Origin: SAR86 cluster bacterium
GTDB lineage: Bacteria > Pseudomonadota > Gammaproteobacteria > Magnimaribacterales > Magnimaribacteraceae
DNA: 64,000 nt
Reading direction: 5' to 3'
Assembly: GCA_023703575.1 (NCBI GenBank)
Contig: CP097969.1
Span: 558,001 to 622,000 of the forward strand
In this document: one piece after another, positions 28,718-37,762 of the stretch
Layout: every line of letters begins with the position of its first letter
How positions within the stretch are numbered: the first letter of the stretch is position 1
Program-made: the position numbers and the translations under genes
The notes under the pieces: generated by a model
The model's input: only the letters and a program-made list of their open reading frames with translations
Database searches by the model: none
Told to the model about the DNA's origin: nothing

Positions 28718-29386
28718 ATGCTTAGAAATAAATCTATGGTAGTTGGTTCAACTGGCCTGGTTGGTAAATCTGTAGTAAATCATCTAATTGAAAAAGAAAT
28801 TTCGGTTTTAGCTCTTGTAAGAAATGATCAAGTAAGTAGTCACTCTTTGTTAAATTATTACAAGATAGATTTTGATGATCTTCAACTTCCAGATGAGATC
28901 TTTTCAGATATTAAAGATATATATATTTGTTTAGGTACCACTATCAAAAAAGCTGGATCAAAAGACGCTTTTCAGAAGGTTGATATAACTTACTGTTACG
29001 AGATCGCTAAGCAAGCGCAGGCTAGTGGAGTTAAAAATATATCTATTGTTACTTCTCTGGGATCGGATCCTAACGCTGCAAACTTTTATTTAAAAAGTAA
29101 AGGAATGATAGAAGATAAGATAACTAAAATAGATTTTGATTCTATATCTATTCATAGACCTGGTTTATTAATAGGCGCTAGAAATGAAATTAGGTTAGGT
29201 GAGTTTATTGGACAAAAGATTTTTCCTTATTTTATAGATCCTTTCTTAATGGGAAGCACAAGAAAGTACCGAAGTATAAAGGGTGACATTCTAGCCAAGG
29301 CGATGGTTAATTTATCCGGATATGGAGAGGGGGTTAATTACTACTATTTTGACGACTTTAATAAATCTGCGAAAGGTGACCTCTAA
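28718..29386 (+). CDS. NAD(P)-binding protein of the HTATIP2 (atypical SDR) type
   Basis: 222 aa with VVGSTGLVGKSVV at the N-terminus, ICLGTTIKKAGSKDAFQKVD, and a C-terminal RKYRSIKGDILAKAMV. These are the features of HTATIP2/CC3-like Rossmann proteins. A putative oxidoreductase of unknown substrate. It begins 2 nt after the acyl-CoA synthetase, so it is in the same operon. Its stop interlocks with the first monooxygenase gene (CTAA). Confidence 0.85.
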   Translation: MLRNKSMVVGSTGLVGKSVVNHLIEKEISVLALVRNDQVSSHSLLNYYKIDFDDLQLPDEIFSDIKDIYICLGTTIKKAGSKDAFQKVDITYCYEIAKQAQASGVKNISIVTSLGSDPNAANFYLKSKGMIEDKITKIDFDSISIHRPGLLIGARNEIRLGEFIGQKIFPYFIDPFLMGSTRKYRSIKGDILAKAMVNLSGYGEGVNYYYFDDFNKSAKGDL

Positions 29387-30837
29387 CCTGCTTTTTTAAA
29401 TTTAAGGTCATCATCTTCTACACTTTTGAAACGAATCTGAGTGATATCTCTTAAATAATTTTGGCTATTAATCCAAGGATCTCTTGAGCCTTGCTTGGGC
29501 AGTTGATCTCTTACTCTCTCAATATATCCAGAGTTTAAATCAAGATATTCTTTTTCAGACACTACATCTTCGCCTATTTCAGGACAAAAATAATCCAAAC
29601 CTTTTTTGTCTAGTAAGTTAATCAATTTACATGCATATTCCGATATTAGATCAGCGCCTAATGTCCAAGAAGCAGTAGTGTACCCAAAAGTTGCTATTAA
29701 GTTAGGTACATCACTGAACATCATGGTTTTATATTGCGTCTTTTCTGATATATCGAGAGTTTGATTATCAATTTTTATATCTATACCGTTTAGCAACATC
29801 ATATTAAGTCCGGTTGCTGTAATAATGATGTCAGCTTCTAATTCCTCTCCTGAATCAAGCTTAATGCCTTTTGGAGTAAATTCATCTATTGTTTCAGTTA
29901 CGACTGAAGCCTTTCCAGAATTTATAGCATTGAACATATCTCCATTAGGAACAAAACATAGACGCTGATCCCAAGGCATATATCTAGGAGTGAAATGTTT
30001 ATCAACATCATAGTCTTCTCCAAGGTGTCCTCTAACATGATTGATTAGCATCTCTTTTGTCTTTTCAGGATTTCGTCTAAGTCTATTGAGCATAAATCTT
30101 TGCATTAGGATATTTTTCCATCTCACCAAAAAATAACCCAATCTATCTGTGGTAAATTTCTTAATGAAGTTACCGATTTTATCTTCATCGGGAGCTGCAA
30201 AATAATAAGTAGGGGACCTTTGAAGCATAGTGATGTGTTCTACTTTTTCTGACATAGCAGGAACGATCGTCACAGCGGTTGCTCCGCTGCCAATCACTAC
30301 GACTTTCTTATTAGAATAGTCTAATTCCTCAGGCCATTTTTGAGGATGAACGATTTGACCTTCAAATGCTTCAACATTTTTAAATTCAGGCGTGTAACCT
30401 TCATCATAATTATAATATCCGCCACATAAATATAAAATATTGCAAGTCATTTCTTCAATAGAATTGTTCTTTTGATTTTCTATTTTTAAATACCAAAGAG
30501 CATCGGGAGACGACCAAACAGCAGATATGACTTTCCTATTAAATTGAATTTTTTTTCTCAAATCAAATTCATCTACAGTCTCGTTGAGATACTCAAGAAT
30601 AGAAGGTGCATCTGCTATTGTTTTAGGGCTCCTCCAAGGTTTAAATTTATAACCCATAGTATGCATATCAGAGTCAGATCTTATACCCGGGTATTTAAAA
30701 AGATCCCATGTACCCCCTAAATTAGATCGGCCTTCTAGGATTGTGTAAGTCTTTTGTGGACATCGCGTTTTCAAGTTATAAGCAGCTCCAATACCTGAAA
30801 TACCAGCTCCAACTACTACTACATCAATATGTTCCAT
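29383..30837 (-). CDS. Flavin-containing / Baeyer-Villiger-type monooxygenase
   Basis: 484 aa FAD- and NADPH-dependent monooxygenase. Two Rossmann motifs are present, GAGISGIGAAYNL at the N-terminus and VIGSGATAVTIVPA near residue 185. Between them is FEGQIVHPQKWPE, which fits the BVMO fingerprint FxGxxxHxxxW. YPGIRSDSDMHTMGYKFKPW is typical of the group. Such enzymes insert oxygen into ketones to make esters or lactones. A second BVMO-like gene lies 50 nt upstream on the same strand. Confidence 0.9.
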   Translation of the reverse strand: MEHIDVVVVGAGISGIGAAYNLKTRCPQKTYTILEGRSNLGGTWDLFKYPGIRSDSDMHTMGYKFKPWRSPKTIADAPSILEYLNETVDEFDLRKKIQFNRKVISAVWSSPDALWYLKIENQKNNSIEEMTCNILYLCGGYYNYDEGYTPEFKNVEAFEGQIVHPQKWPEELDYSNKKVVVIGSGATAVTIVPAMSEKVEHITMLQRSPTYYFAAPDEDKIGNFIKKFTTDRLGYFLVRWKNILMQRFMLNRLRRNPEKTKEMLINHVRGHLGEDYDVDKHFTPRYMPWDQRLCFVPNGDMFNAINSGKASVVTETIDEFTPKGIKLDSGEELEADIIITATGLNMMLLNGIDIKIDNQTLDISEKTQYKTMMFSDVPNLIATFGYTTASWTLGADLISEYACKLINLLDKKGLDYFCPEIGEDVVSEKEYLDLNSGYIERVRDQLPKQGSRDPWINSQNYLRDITQIRFKSVEDDDLKFKKAG

Positions 30838-30887
30838 TATCTAAACCTCTTTTTAGATCATTATAGCAATGTTTTATACAGTCCTTT

Positions 30888-32438
30888 TTAAGAAAACTTA
30901 AGAAGTTCGTCTTGATGGCCTTCAGCGCCGCCAAGCAAATGATTAAGGTATGATTCATGTGATTCCATCCACATAGCTTTTGAACGACTTCTACCTGCAG
31001 ATTCATCATCTTTAGTGCCTTTCATATACCAATTATTGCATTGGAGCCATATTTTTCCTTCGGATGAGACATTACATTTATCGGTCCAAATTTTAACTGC
31101 TTCTTCAAGTGGCTCTACTTCGTTTTTATCATCAAGTTTCATAGTGGAGACAAGTTTTGCAATATATTTACCTTGTTCTTCACACAGAAGAGTTACATTA
31201 GTCACTGGGTTAAGGCTTTGAGGTCCAACCATCATATAAAAATTTGGCATGTCACTTACATGAAGACCCCATAAAGTTTTTGGCTCAATCATCTGAAAAT
31301 TATTCTCAACAGAAGCTCCAAATTTATCAGCTAAAGTTACACCATTTTTTCCTATTACCGAAAAAGGTATGAGGCCTGCATCAAATCCTGTGGCATAAAT
31401 AATAACTTCAAGTTCGTATAAATCCCCTGATGACATTTCTAGGCCATTCTCATTCACGGCAACCACTCCCCCAGGATCATTGACCAAGTGAACATTGTCT
31501 TTATTAAAAGTTGTGAAGTAGTCATCAATAATCAAAACTCTCTTGCAAAAAAAAGGGTAATCAGGCGTTAGTAGTTTCGCTACCTCTGGATCATCGACAT
31601 CTTTTTTTATTCTTTCACTTAAAAGGTCACAGACTGCAGAATTCCAATCTTTGTCATGTAATTGATCGAACGTGAAAGGCAAATTTGGATCAGGGGGATA
31701 TTCTCCTTTCCAGTCTACGTATCTGAGCTTAGAACTATATCCTCCAGCTTTGAAAGCATCGATTATATCTGGTGGAGTAGGTTGGTCTTCTCTTTCGATA
31801 GCCCAAGTGGCCGTTCTTTGAAATACAGTAAGGGATTCCACTTCATCTGCGATAGTTGTGATAACTTGTGCAGCAGAAGCTCCTGTCCCAACAATTCCTA
31901 CTTTCTTACCTTTTAAGTTAGCTTCTTGGTCCCATTCTGCTGTATGAAAACTTTCTCCCTTAAATTTTTCCATTCCACCAAATTCAGGCATTCTAGGACT
32001 TGATAGTGGTCCGTTTGCACACACTATGTGTTTTGCAAATATTTCTGTTCTTGTTTCATTTTCAAGGTTAGTGACTTCAACTCTCCATTTTCCAAAATCT
32101 ACGTATTCAAGACCTACAACCTTTTGTAAGAATTTTATGTGTTTACGTATATCAAAATGGTCAACGAGAAGTTCTGCGTAATCAGCTATTTCAGACTGAC
32201 TTACGTATCTTTTCGAAGGTATAAAGCCGGTTTCATCTAAAAAAGGTAAGTATGTATATGATTGAACATCACATGCAGCTCCAGGATAAGATCCAACACC
32301 GCCATGAGCCCAAACTCCCCCCAAAGAATTATTCTTTTCAAGAATACAGAAATTATCAATACCTTCTTCTTTCAAATAGTGTGCACAGGTTATACCGGAA
32401 AAACCACTACCTATAATTGCAACATCGTATGTTTTCAT
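30888..32438 (-). CDS. Baeyer-Villiger-type flavin monooxygenase
   Basis: 516 aa. FAD motif GSGFSGITCAHYL, fingerprint FKGESFHTAEW (FxGxxxHxxxW), NADP motif VGTGASAAQVITTI and WGLHVSDMPNFYMMVGPQ near the C-terminus identify a class B flavoprotein of the cyclohexanone/phenylacetone monooxygenase type. The sequence differs clearly from the downstream BVMO, so the two may use different ketones. FolD is 12 nt upstream. Nothing indicates decay. Confidence 0.92.
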   Translation of the reverse strand: MKTYDVAIIGSGFSGITCAHYLKEEGIDNFCILEKNNSLGGVWAHGGVGSYPGAACDVQSYTYLPFLDETGFIPSKRYVSQSEIADYAELLVDHFDIRKHIKFLQKVVGLEYVDFGKWRVEVTNLENETRTEIFAKHIVCANGPLSSPRMPEFGGMEKFKGESFHTAEWDQEANLKGKKVGIVGTGASAAQVITTIADEVESLTVFQRTATWAIEREDQPTPPDIIDAFKAGGYSSKLRYVDWKGEYPPDPNLPFTFDQLHDKDWNSAVCDLLSERIKKDVDDPEVAKLLTPDYPFFCKRVLIIDDYFTTFNKDNVHLVNDPGGVVAVNENGLEMSSGDLYELEVIIYATGFDAGLIPFSVIGKNGVTLADKFGASVENNFQMIEPKTLWGLHVSDMPNFYMMVGPQSLNPVTNVTLLCEEQGKYIAKLVSTMKLDDKNEVEPLEEAVKIWTDKCNVSSEGKIWLQCNNWYMKGTKDDESAGRSRSKAMWMESHESYLNHLLGGAEGHQDELLKFS

Positions 32439-32450
32439 TTTAATTTTATT

Positions 32451-33287
32451 TTATAAAGATGCTTCACAGGCTTCAACAGTTTGCAGTATCAACGTATTAA
32501 TTGTCATCGGACCGACTCCACCTGGAACTGGAGTGTAAGCAGAACATCTATCTATAACTCCTTCTAGATCTATATCTCCACACTTTTCAGGATGATAGCC
32601 TGCATCAATTACTACTGCCCCATCTTTGATCCAATTTGACTTGATGAATTTAGGAATTCCAACTGCTCCAACAATAATATCGGCTCTTATGAGGTGCTCT
32701 TTCAAATTAGTAGTTTTAGAATGACATATTGAAACAGTTGCATTCTCATTCAATAACATCATCGCCATTGGCTTTCCTAATATAGGACTTCTTCCAACTA
32801 CAACTGCATGCTTTCCTGCAATTTCTATCTTGTATTCATGCAGCAATCTCATTATCCCTTGTGGAGTACATGAACCGAAAGCCCTTTCTCCCATGGACAT
32901 GTTTCCAAACCCTAAGCAAGTCACTCCATCTACATCTTTTTTTATATCTATTGCGTCAAAACAAAGCCTCTCATCGATTTGATTAGGTACTGGATGTTGA
33001 AGGAGAATTCCATGAACTTCAGGATTAGAGTTCAACTCATTTATTTTTGATAACAATTTTTCAGTTGTGGTTTTGCTGTCTAATTCAACTTTTATGGATT
33101 TCATACCTATTCTTTCACAGGCATTTCCTTTCATCTTAACGTAAGTTGCAGAGGCGGGGTCAGATCCCACTAATATGGTAGCTAAAATTGGAACAAAATT
33201 TCTCTTTTCTAGCAGATTTTTCACTCTCATCTTTAAATTTTCCTCTGAGGCGAGAGCTAAACTTTTTCCATCCATAATTATAGCCAT
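32451..33287 (-). CDS. folD: Bifunctional 5,10-methylene-THF dehydrogenase / methenyl-THF cyclohydrolase
   Basis: 278 aa, normal length. Catalytic [10 protein letters not shown] with the essential Lys, [14 protein letters not shown] for [13 protein letters not shown] and [11 protein letters not shown] are all present. It supplies formyl-THF for purines and formylmethionine. A perfect TATAAT lies 6 nt before the ATG on the minus strand (33294-33299), so the transcript may be leaderless. It is the first gene of a set with the two monooxygenases. Confidence 0.96.
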   Translation of the reverse strand: MAIIMDGKSLALASEENLKMRVKNLLEKRNFVPILATILVGSDPASATYVKMKGNACERIGMKSIKVELDSKTTTEKLLSKINELNSNPEVHGILLQHPVPNQIDERLCFDAIDIKKDVDGVTCLGFGNMSMGERAFGSCTPQGIMRLLHEYKIEIAGKHAVVVGRSPILGKPMAMMLLNENATVSICHSKTTNLKEHLIRADIIVGAVGIPKFIKSNWIKDGAVVIDAGYHPEKCGDIDLEGVIDRCSAYTPVPGGVGPMTINTLILQTVEACEASL

Positions 33288-33293
33288 CCAAAG

Positions 33294-33299
33294 ATTATA
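33294..33299 (-). promoter_or_regulatory. -10 box of folD, leaderless spacing
   Basis: TATAAT read on the minus strand, followed by CTTTGG and then ATG. Six bases between the -10 and the start codon put the expected first transcribed base at or next to the A of ATG. The -35 is weak. Confidence 0.5.
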
Positions 33300-33413
33300 T
33301 TAGTATTGGATGATTATTCGTAAATAAAAAGTCAATAAAACTGAAACTTTACAAATTTTCGTCGTATAGGATAGAAAAATAAAGTAAAAAAAAGAAAAAT
33401 TTGCTGTAATTTG

Positions 33414-33429
33414 TAACTTTATGAAGTTA
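33414..33429. promoter_or_regulatory. Perfect inverted repeat upstream of TonB receptor (possible operator)
   Basis: TAACTT and AAGTTA arms around TATG, about 110 nt upstream of the receptor start. A similar AACTT...AAGTT pair occurs upstream of the receptor at 10.9-13.8 kb. It could bind a regulator or form a small hairpin. Confidence 0.35.
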
Positions 33430-33485
33430 TAGTGACATTTAGGAAACATATATAGGTAAATTTTTATCTTAAATATGTAAATTTT

Positions 33486-33514
33486 GACGCAAGGAAGGGG
33501 AAAATTTCCGCGTC
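33486..33514 (+). promoter_or_regulatory. Stem-loop in the leader of the TonB receptor gene
   Basis: Outer arms GACGC and GCGTC enclose a near-palindrome GGAAAATTTCC. The structure ends 25 nt before the start codon and just upstream of the GGGGAGA ribosome-binding site. Possible mRNA-level control or stabilisation. Confidence 0.4.
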
Positions 33515-33538
33515 CAATATTAATTAATGGGGAGAAAA

Positions 33539-36154
33539 ATGTTCAAAAAACTATTCTACGTTCCACTTATTTCATTTTTAGTATTTTCTAATTTCATTGT
33601 CTCAGATGATGTTGAAGAGGTTGTTGTAACAGGTAGTTACATCAAGGGAAGTCCTACTGATGGAGCTTCTCCAGTAGAACTATATGATCGATCTACAATT
33701 GAGGCTATAGGTGCAGTTAATGTTGCAGATATAACTGCGAATATTGCTGTTAATTCTGGTTCTGAAAACCAAGCTGATTCATTTACATCGGGAGCGCTGC
33801 AAGGCAGAACAAATGTAAACTTGAGGGGATTAGGTCTATCTTCTACTTTGGTACTTTTCGATGGTAGAAGACAAACGGTCGCAGGTGCTACTGCAAATGA
33901 TGGCAGTGTATTTGTGGACACTTCTTCAATTCCGATCATCGCCTTAGAGAGAGTTGAGGTTCTAAAAGAAGGTGCTGCTTCAATATATGGATCAGACGCT
34001 GTTGCCGGTGTAGTAAACTATATCTTCAGGAGAGATTTCACCGGTTTTGAAGTTGATTTAACTCATCAAGAAACCGATCTAGGTTCACAGGAAGATGATA
34101 GAGTTAGTTTTATTTGGGGTGCAGGTAGTGGAGACACTAATTTAGTACTTGCCTACAGTGCACTTGATAGATCGCCTCTATCTCAAAGCGAGTTAGAGCT
34201 GGCTCCTCTTGGAATCAGTGGATTAGGAACAAGCTTCCTTTTATTTGGTCCTTCAACTGTAGAATCAGGACCTTATGCTGGAACATATAGTGCCTTCCAA
34301 AATGTTCCAGATCCAAACTGTGTAGCTAACAAAGGTATATTAATTCCTCAAGCGAGTGGAAGTCGTTGCGGATTTAAGTACGGCCCTAGATTTAATATTG
34401 TTAATGATGAAGAACATAACCAACTTTATGTTTCACTAAAGACTGTTCTAACAAGTGGTATAAATGCTGAACTTGATTATCTAAAAGCTGAAACTGATGT
34501 TTTTGATAATCCTCAGTCACCTTCTTATCCAGCCTTATCATATTTAAGTCCTGCATTAGCAATTCAACCTGGCACTGGTGGTAATCCATTTGGAGTTCCA
34601 GCTCTTTGGCTCGGTAGACCTTTAGCGTCCGCTTTCCCTTCGCCATTTGCTCCAAGAGAAATTGAAATGGATAGAGTATCATTCGGACTATCGGGAACAT
34701 TGGATAGTGGTTTCGATTGGGATTTTCATATGACTCGTAGTGCTGAAGATTCATATGGTAGACAACCAGACACTGGAACTTCTGCTCTTGCAGCTGCGAT
34801 CAATGGAACTGGTGGGCCTACAGGAGATCAAACCTTCGATCTATTCAACCCGTCTGCTAATTCACAAGAATTAAGAGATTGGTTAAGGTCAGACCAAGAA
34901 ACTTGGAATAAAGTTGTACTTTCGGTCGTTGATTTTGTTGTATCAGGTGAAATAGGCAATGTATCAGTTGCTGGTGGTCTTCAATCTAGAACTGAGAAGT
35001 ATGATCTCAAGAGAAGTGCTAATTCAACTGTGGAATTTGATGCGGCAGGAAATTTAACGAAACCAGCTGACATGATATTCTTAGGCGGAGGTACAGAGTC
35101 TGATGCATCTAGAAGAACAAATGCTATATTTGTAGAAGCCTCAACTGATCTTACAGACCAATTAGAGTTAAAAGGTGCTGTCAGATATGAGGACCTTGAA
35201 AATGATTCGAATGTCGATCCTAAAATTTCTCTAAGATATCAGGTTAATGATGATGTGATTTTAAGAGCATCTGTCAGTACGTCATTTAGAGAGCCATCAC
35301 TTGCACAACTTTATTCAGACACTGTTGGTCTTCAAGGAATTCAAGATTTTGATGAAGATGGGAATACTGTTGGACAGGCAACATTTATTCGTATAGCACA
35401 AGCAGGAAGTACAGCTCTGAAGCCAGAAGAGGCTGATAACTTAAATGTTGGTATCATTTGGTATCCAACCGATAACTTTGAAGCTAAATTAGATTACTGG
35501 ATGGTTGATTACACTGATGTGATAACCATTGAAAGCGCGCAAGGAATTGTCTCCAGGACTCCTAATAGCTCAAAAGTTCAAAGAACTACAGATGGTACAT
35601 TGACTGGGGTTACTACTAGTTACTTTAATGCCGCTTCTGTTGATACTAATGGTTTTGATGTTGAACTTCTATACTCTTTGGATACTAACATCGGAAATAT
35701 CATATTAGGCATGAATGCAACTCATATGCTTCAGTATGAGATTCCGATTGGTGGTGTAACAACAGATGTTGTTGGGCTGTTTAATCATGACAATTTTGCA
35801 AGGTCTCTTCCAGAAACTAAAGCAGTTTTATCAGCAAATCTAATTTCAGGTAAACACACTGCTGCTGCTTACGGAAGATGGGTTTCTAGCTATGAAACAA
35901 CCAATAATCCAACCCCAACAGCTTTAGCACTTGGATTTGATCAAAATATTGATAGTCACTTCACTGTTGATCTTCAATATAGCTATACATTTGACTTCAA
36001 TAGCGCAGACGACCTAAGGTTAACACTAGGTGTCAAGAATGCTTTTGATGAAGAAGTGCCTCAGGTGTATGACAGTGCAAACTGGAGTTATGATCCAAAA
36101 CATCATGACCCAAGAGGAAGAATGTTTTCAGTAGGTTTGAAACTTACTATGTAA
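33539..36154 (+). CDS. TonB-dependent receptor, 871 aa
   Basis: Outer-membrane transporter with signal peptide (about 1-20), TonB-box-like EEVVVTGS, plug with STLVLFDGRRQTV and VLKEGAASIYGSDAVAGVVNYIF, and a barrel with VSTSFREPSLAQLY and LKPEEADNLNVGIIWYP. It ends in MFSVGLKLTM. ATG 33539 is chosen because the GGGGAGA before it is the ribosome-binding site; an in-frame ATG at 33527 overlaps that site. A strong terminator follows. The ligand is unknown; it is a different lineage from the other two receptors. Confidence 0.94.
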   Translation: MFKKLFYVPLISFLVFSNFIVSDDVEEVVVTGSYIKGSPTDGASPVELYDRSTIEAIGAVNVADITANIAVNSGSENQADSFTSGALQGRTNVNLRGLGLSSTLVLFDGRRQTVAGATANDGSVFVDTSSIPIIALERVEVLKEGAASIYGSDAVAGVVNYIFRRDFTGFEVDLTHQETDLGSQEDDRVSFIWGAGSGDTNLVLAYSALDRSPLSQSELELAPLGISGLGTSFLLFGPSTVESGPYAGTYSAFQNVPDPNCVANKGILIPQASGSRCGFKYGPRFNIVNDEEHNQLYVSLKTVLTSGINAELDYLKAETDVFDNPQSPSYPALSYLSPALAIQPGTGGNPFGVPALWLGRPLASAFPSPFAPREIEMDRVSFGLSGTLDSGFDWDFHMTRSAEDSYGRQPDTGTSALAAAINGTGGPTGDQTFDLFNPSANSQELRDWLRSDQETWNKVVLSVVDFVVSGEIGNVSVAGGLQSRTEKYDLKRSANSTVEFDAAGNLTKPADMIFLGGGTESDASRRTNAIFVEASTDLTDQLELKGAVRYEDLENDSNVDPKISLRYQVNDDVILRASVSTSFREPSLAQLYSDTVGLQGIQDFDEDGNTVGQATFIRIAQAGSTALKPEEADNLNVGIIWYPTDNFEAKLDYWMVDYTDVITIESAQGIVSRTPNSSKVQRTTDGTLTGVTTSYFNAASVDTNGFDVELLYSLDTNIGNIILGMNATHMLQYEIPIGGVTTDVVGLFNHDNFARSLPETKAVLSANLISGKHTAAAYGRWVSSYETTNNPTPTALALGFDQNIDSHFTVDLQYSYTFDFNSADDLRLTLGVKNAFDEEVPQVYDSANWSYDPKHHDPRGRMFSVGLKLTM

Positions 36155-36165
36155 CTTTCCTTTGT

Positions 36166-36195
36166 AAAAAAACCCGGCGCTTGCCGGGTTTTTTT
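36166..36195 (+). terminator. Rho-independent terminator after the receptor gene
   Basis: AACCCGGC and GCCGGGTT form an 8-bp stem with a GCTT loop, extended by A/T pairs and ending in seven T. It begins 11 nt after the receptor stop. Confidence 0.95.
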
Positions 36196-36217
36196 GTGCA
36201 TAAAACTTCTAAGAAGG

Positions 36218-36223
36218 TATAAT
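36218..36223 (+). promoter_or_regulatory. -10 box of tRNA-Pro
   Basis: Perfect TATAAT, 11 nt before the tRNA 5' end and just after the receptor terminator, so the tRNA has its own promoter. The downstream DadA-like gene probably depends on this promoter too. Confidence 0.6.
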
Positions 36224-36234
36224 CCTCATCTTTT

Positions 36235-36311
36235 CGGGGCATAGCGCAGCCTGGTAGCGCACCTGCTTTGGGAGCAGGTGGTCGCAGGTTCAAATCCTGC
36301 TGCCCCGACCA
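36235..36311 (+). tRNA. tRNA-Pro (TGG), CCA encoded
   Basis: Acceptor CGGGGCA/TGCCCCG, anticodon stem CCTGC/GCAGG with loop TTTGGGA (anticodon TGG), T-arm GCAGG-TTCAAAT-CCTGC, discriminator A and encoded CCA. The C1-G72 pair and the long D-loop are typical of bacterial Pro tRNAs. Only 6 nt separate the CCA from the next gene's TTG. Confidence 0.97.
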
Positions 36312-36317
36312 GTTAAA

Positions 36318-37589
36318 TTGAATAAAAAACAGATCGTTATAATAGGAGGAGGGCTGCAAGGTTTAGCAACTGCAAACGCTCTCATAGACAGAGGTGAAGA
36401 AGTTTTACTTCTTGAGCGAGATAGTGACGTTGCCACCTCAACAAGTTTTGCGAATGCAGGTATGATGACTCCCTCACAATCATCACCCTGGAATTCTCCC
36501 TCTGATATTGCACAAATCCTAGCTGGCATTGGCAAGGTAGACAGCCCTATGCTAATGAAAGCAGATCAAATTCCATCTTTATTTTTTTGGGGATTAAAGT
36601 TTTTAAGAAACTCAACACCAAAAAGATTTAGAGAAATATCAAGAAATTTATTTGAATTAGCTAATTACAGCAAAAACCTCACCGTTGAATTCAGAAAAAG
36701 AAATAATGTTACTTATGATGAATCTGAGATAGGAACATTGAAGATTTACAGAAACTCTGAATCAATGAACAAATCCATTAGTCAGCAAGAAAAAATATTT
36801 TCTAATCTTGATGCTGTAAAAATAATAAATAAAGATGAATTAATAGAACTAGAACCTCAACTCAAGGAAATACAAACTGAACTTTCAGGAGGACTTTTGT
36901 TTTCTAATGATGAAGTTGGAGACGCATATAAGTTTTGTAAAATTCTTGAAGAAAGAATAAGAAATAATGGTGGTAGAATTTTAACAAAAACTAACATTAA
37001 TAAGATTCTTATTAATAAAGGTCATGTCAAAGGCATTGTCACAGAAAGGGCTATACTTCAGGCAGAAAGAGTCGTTATTTGCAGCGGATCTTGGTCTAGA
37101 GAGCTTTTGAAAAAAGTTGGTCTCAACTTACCTGTAAGACCTGTTAAAGGTTATTCGCTAACATTTGATACTACAGGGTTAAACAATGTTCCAAATATAT
37201 CTTTGGTAGATGAGAGCATTCATACAGCTGTAACTTCCTTTCATAATAGAATCAGGGTAGCAGGAACTGCAGAATTTGCTGGCTATGATGATGCTATACA
37301 CCCCAAAAGAATAGATTATTTATATAGGATGTTAGAAAACATATATCCTAGTTTGTACAGTCAATTAGAAGAAGGAGAAGGAAAGATTTGGCATGGCTTT
37401 AGGCCGATGAGCGCGGACGGCTTACCATTCATTGGCGCTACAAAAATAGAGGGTTTGTTTGTAAATTGTGGTCAAGGCCATTTGGGGTGGACGCTTGCAA
37501 TGGGATCTGCAGCACTACTGGCGGACCAATTGCAATTCAAAGATTCAGAAATTGATAGAAATCCTTATCTCGCGAGTAGATCACTTTAA
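36318..37589 (+). CDS. D-amino acid dehydrogenase-like FAD oxidoreductase (DadA family)
   Basis: 423 aa DAO-fold flavoprotein. N-terminal IIGGGLQGLATANALI and LLERDSDVATSTSFANAGMM bind FAD. The C-terminal WHGFRPMSADGLPFIG and NCGQGHLGWTLAMGSA are the DadA pattern. It should oxidise D-amino acids such as D-Ala, linked to the membrane quinone pool. The only plausible start is TTG at 36318, six bases after tRNA-Pro, with no Shine-Dalgarno sequence, so its mRNA 5' end is probably made by tRNA processing. The substrate is inferred. Confidence 0.88.
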   Translation: MNKKQIVIIGGGLQGLATANALIDRGEEVLLLERDSDVATSTSFANAGMMTPSQSSPWNSPSDIAQILAGIGKVDSPMLMKADQIPSLFFWGLKFLRNSTPKRFREISRNLFELANYSKNLTVEFRKRNNVTYDESEIGTLKIYRNSESMNKSISQQEKIFSNLDAVKIINKDELIELEPQLKEIQTELSGGLLFSNDEVGDAYKFCKILEERIRNNGGRILTKTNINKILINKGHVKGIVTERAILQAERVVICSGSWSRELLKKVGLNLPVRPVKGYSLTFDTTGLNNVPNISLVDESIHTAVTSFHNRIRVAGTAEFAGYDDAIHPKRIDYLYRMLENIYPSLYSQLEEGEGKIWHGFRPMSADGLPFIGATKIEGLFVNCGQGHLGWTLAMGSAALLADQLQFKDSEIDRNPYLASRSL

Positions 37590-37597
37590 ATTATTCA

Positions 37598-37625
37598 TTT
37601 TCAATTTTATTGCTTGAGATATAAT
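37598..37625 (+). promoter_or_regulatory. Sigma-70-like promoter of the tRNA-like minigene
   Basis: TTTTCA (37598-37603), a 16-nt spacer and a perfect TATAAT (37620-37625). The element ends 8 nt before the tRNA-like structure, the same geometry as for the real tRNA genes here. Confidence 0.55.
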
Positions 37626-37633
37626 TCATGCAA

Positions 37634-37679
37634 CTCCTCGTACAGTGGGTCGCAGGTTCGAGTCCTGCCGAGGAGGCCA
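37634..37679 (+). ncRNA. 46-nt tRNA-like minigene: acceptor plus T arm, no D or anticodon arm
   Basis: CTCCTCG pairs perfectly with CGAGGAG to form a 7-bp acceptor stem. Inside is a perfect T arm, GCAGG-TTCGAGT-CCTGC. Discriminator G and CCA follow. Only 11 nt (37641-37651) replace the D arm, anticodon arm and variable loop. The parts would stack as a 12-bp minihelix with a CCA end. A -10 box is positioned as for a tRNA. I know no tRNA with this acceptor sequence. It may be a functional minihelix RNA, or a tRNA that lost its middle but kept pairing. It is not a clipped 3' end, because the 5' strand of the stem is kept. Confidence 0.65.
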
Positions 37680-37762
37680 CTTCTATTCATAAATTTATGT
37701 TTTCTCAAATACTTGAAGGCTCCATTCATGAACGATAAAATAATTTCTAAATTTTTTTCTAA

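Noticed and set aside
36147-36359. Minus-strand open frame over tRNA-Pro
   Set aside because: It covers the tRNA and the receptor terminator; its composition is that of a shadow frame.
37634-37679. Attachment site left by an integrated element at a tRNA 3' end
   Set aside because: The 5' strand of the acceptor stem is also present and pairs perfectly, and there is no integrase, no phage-like gene and no intact parent tRNA in the window.
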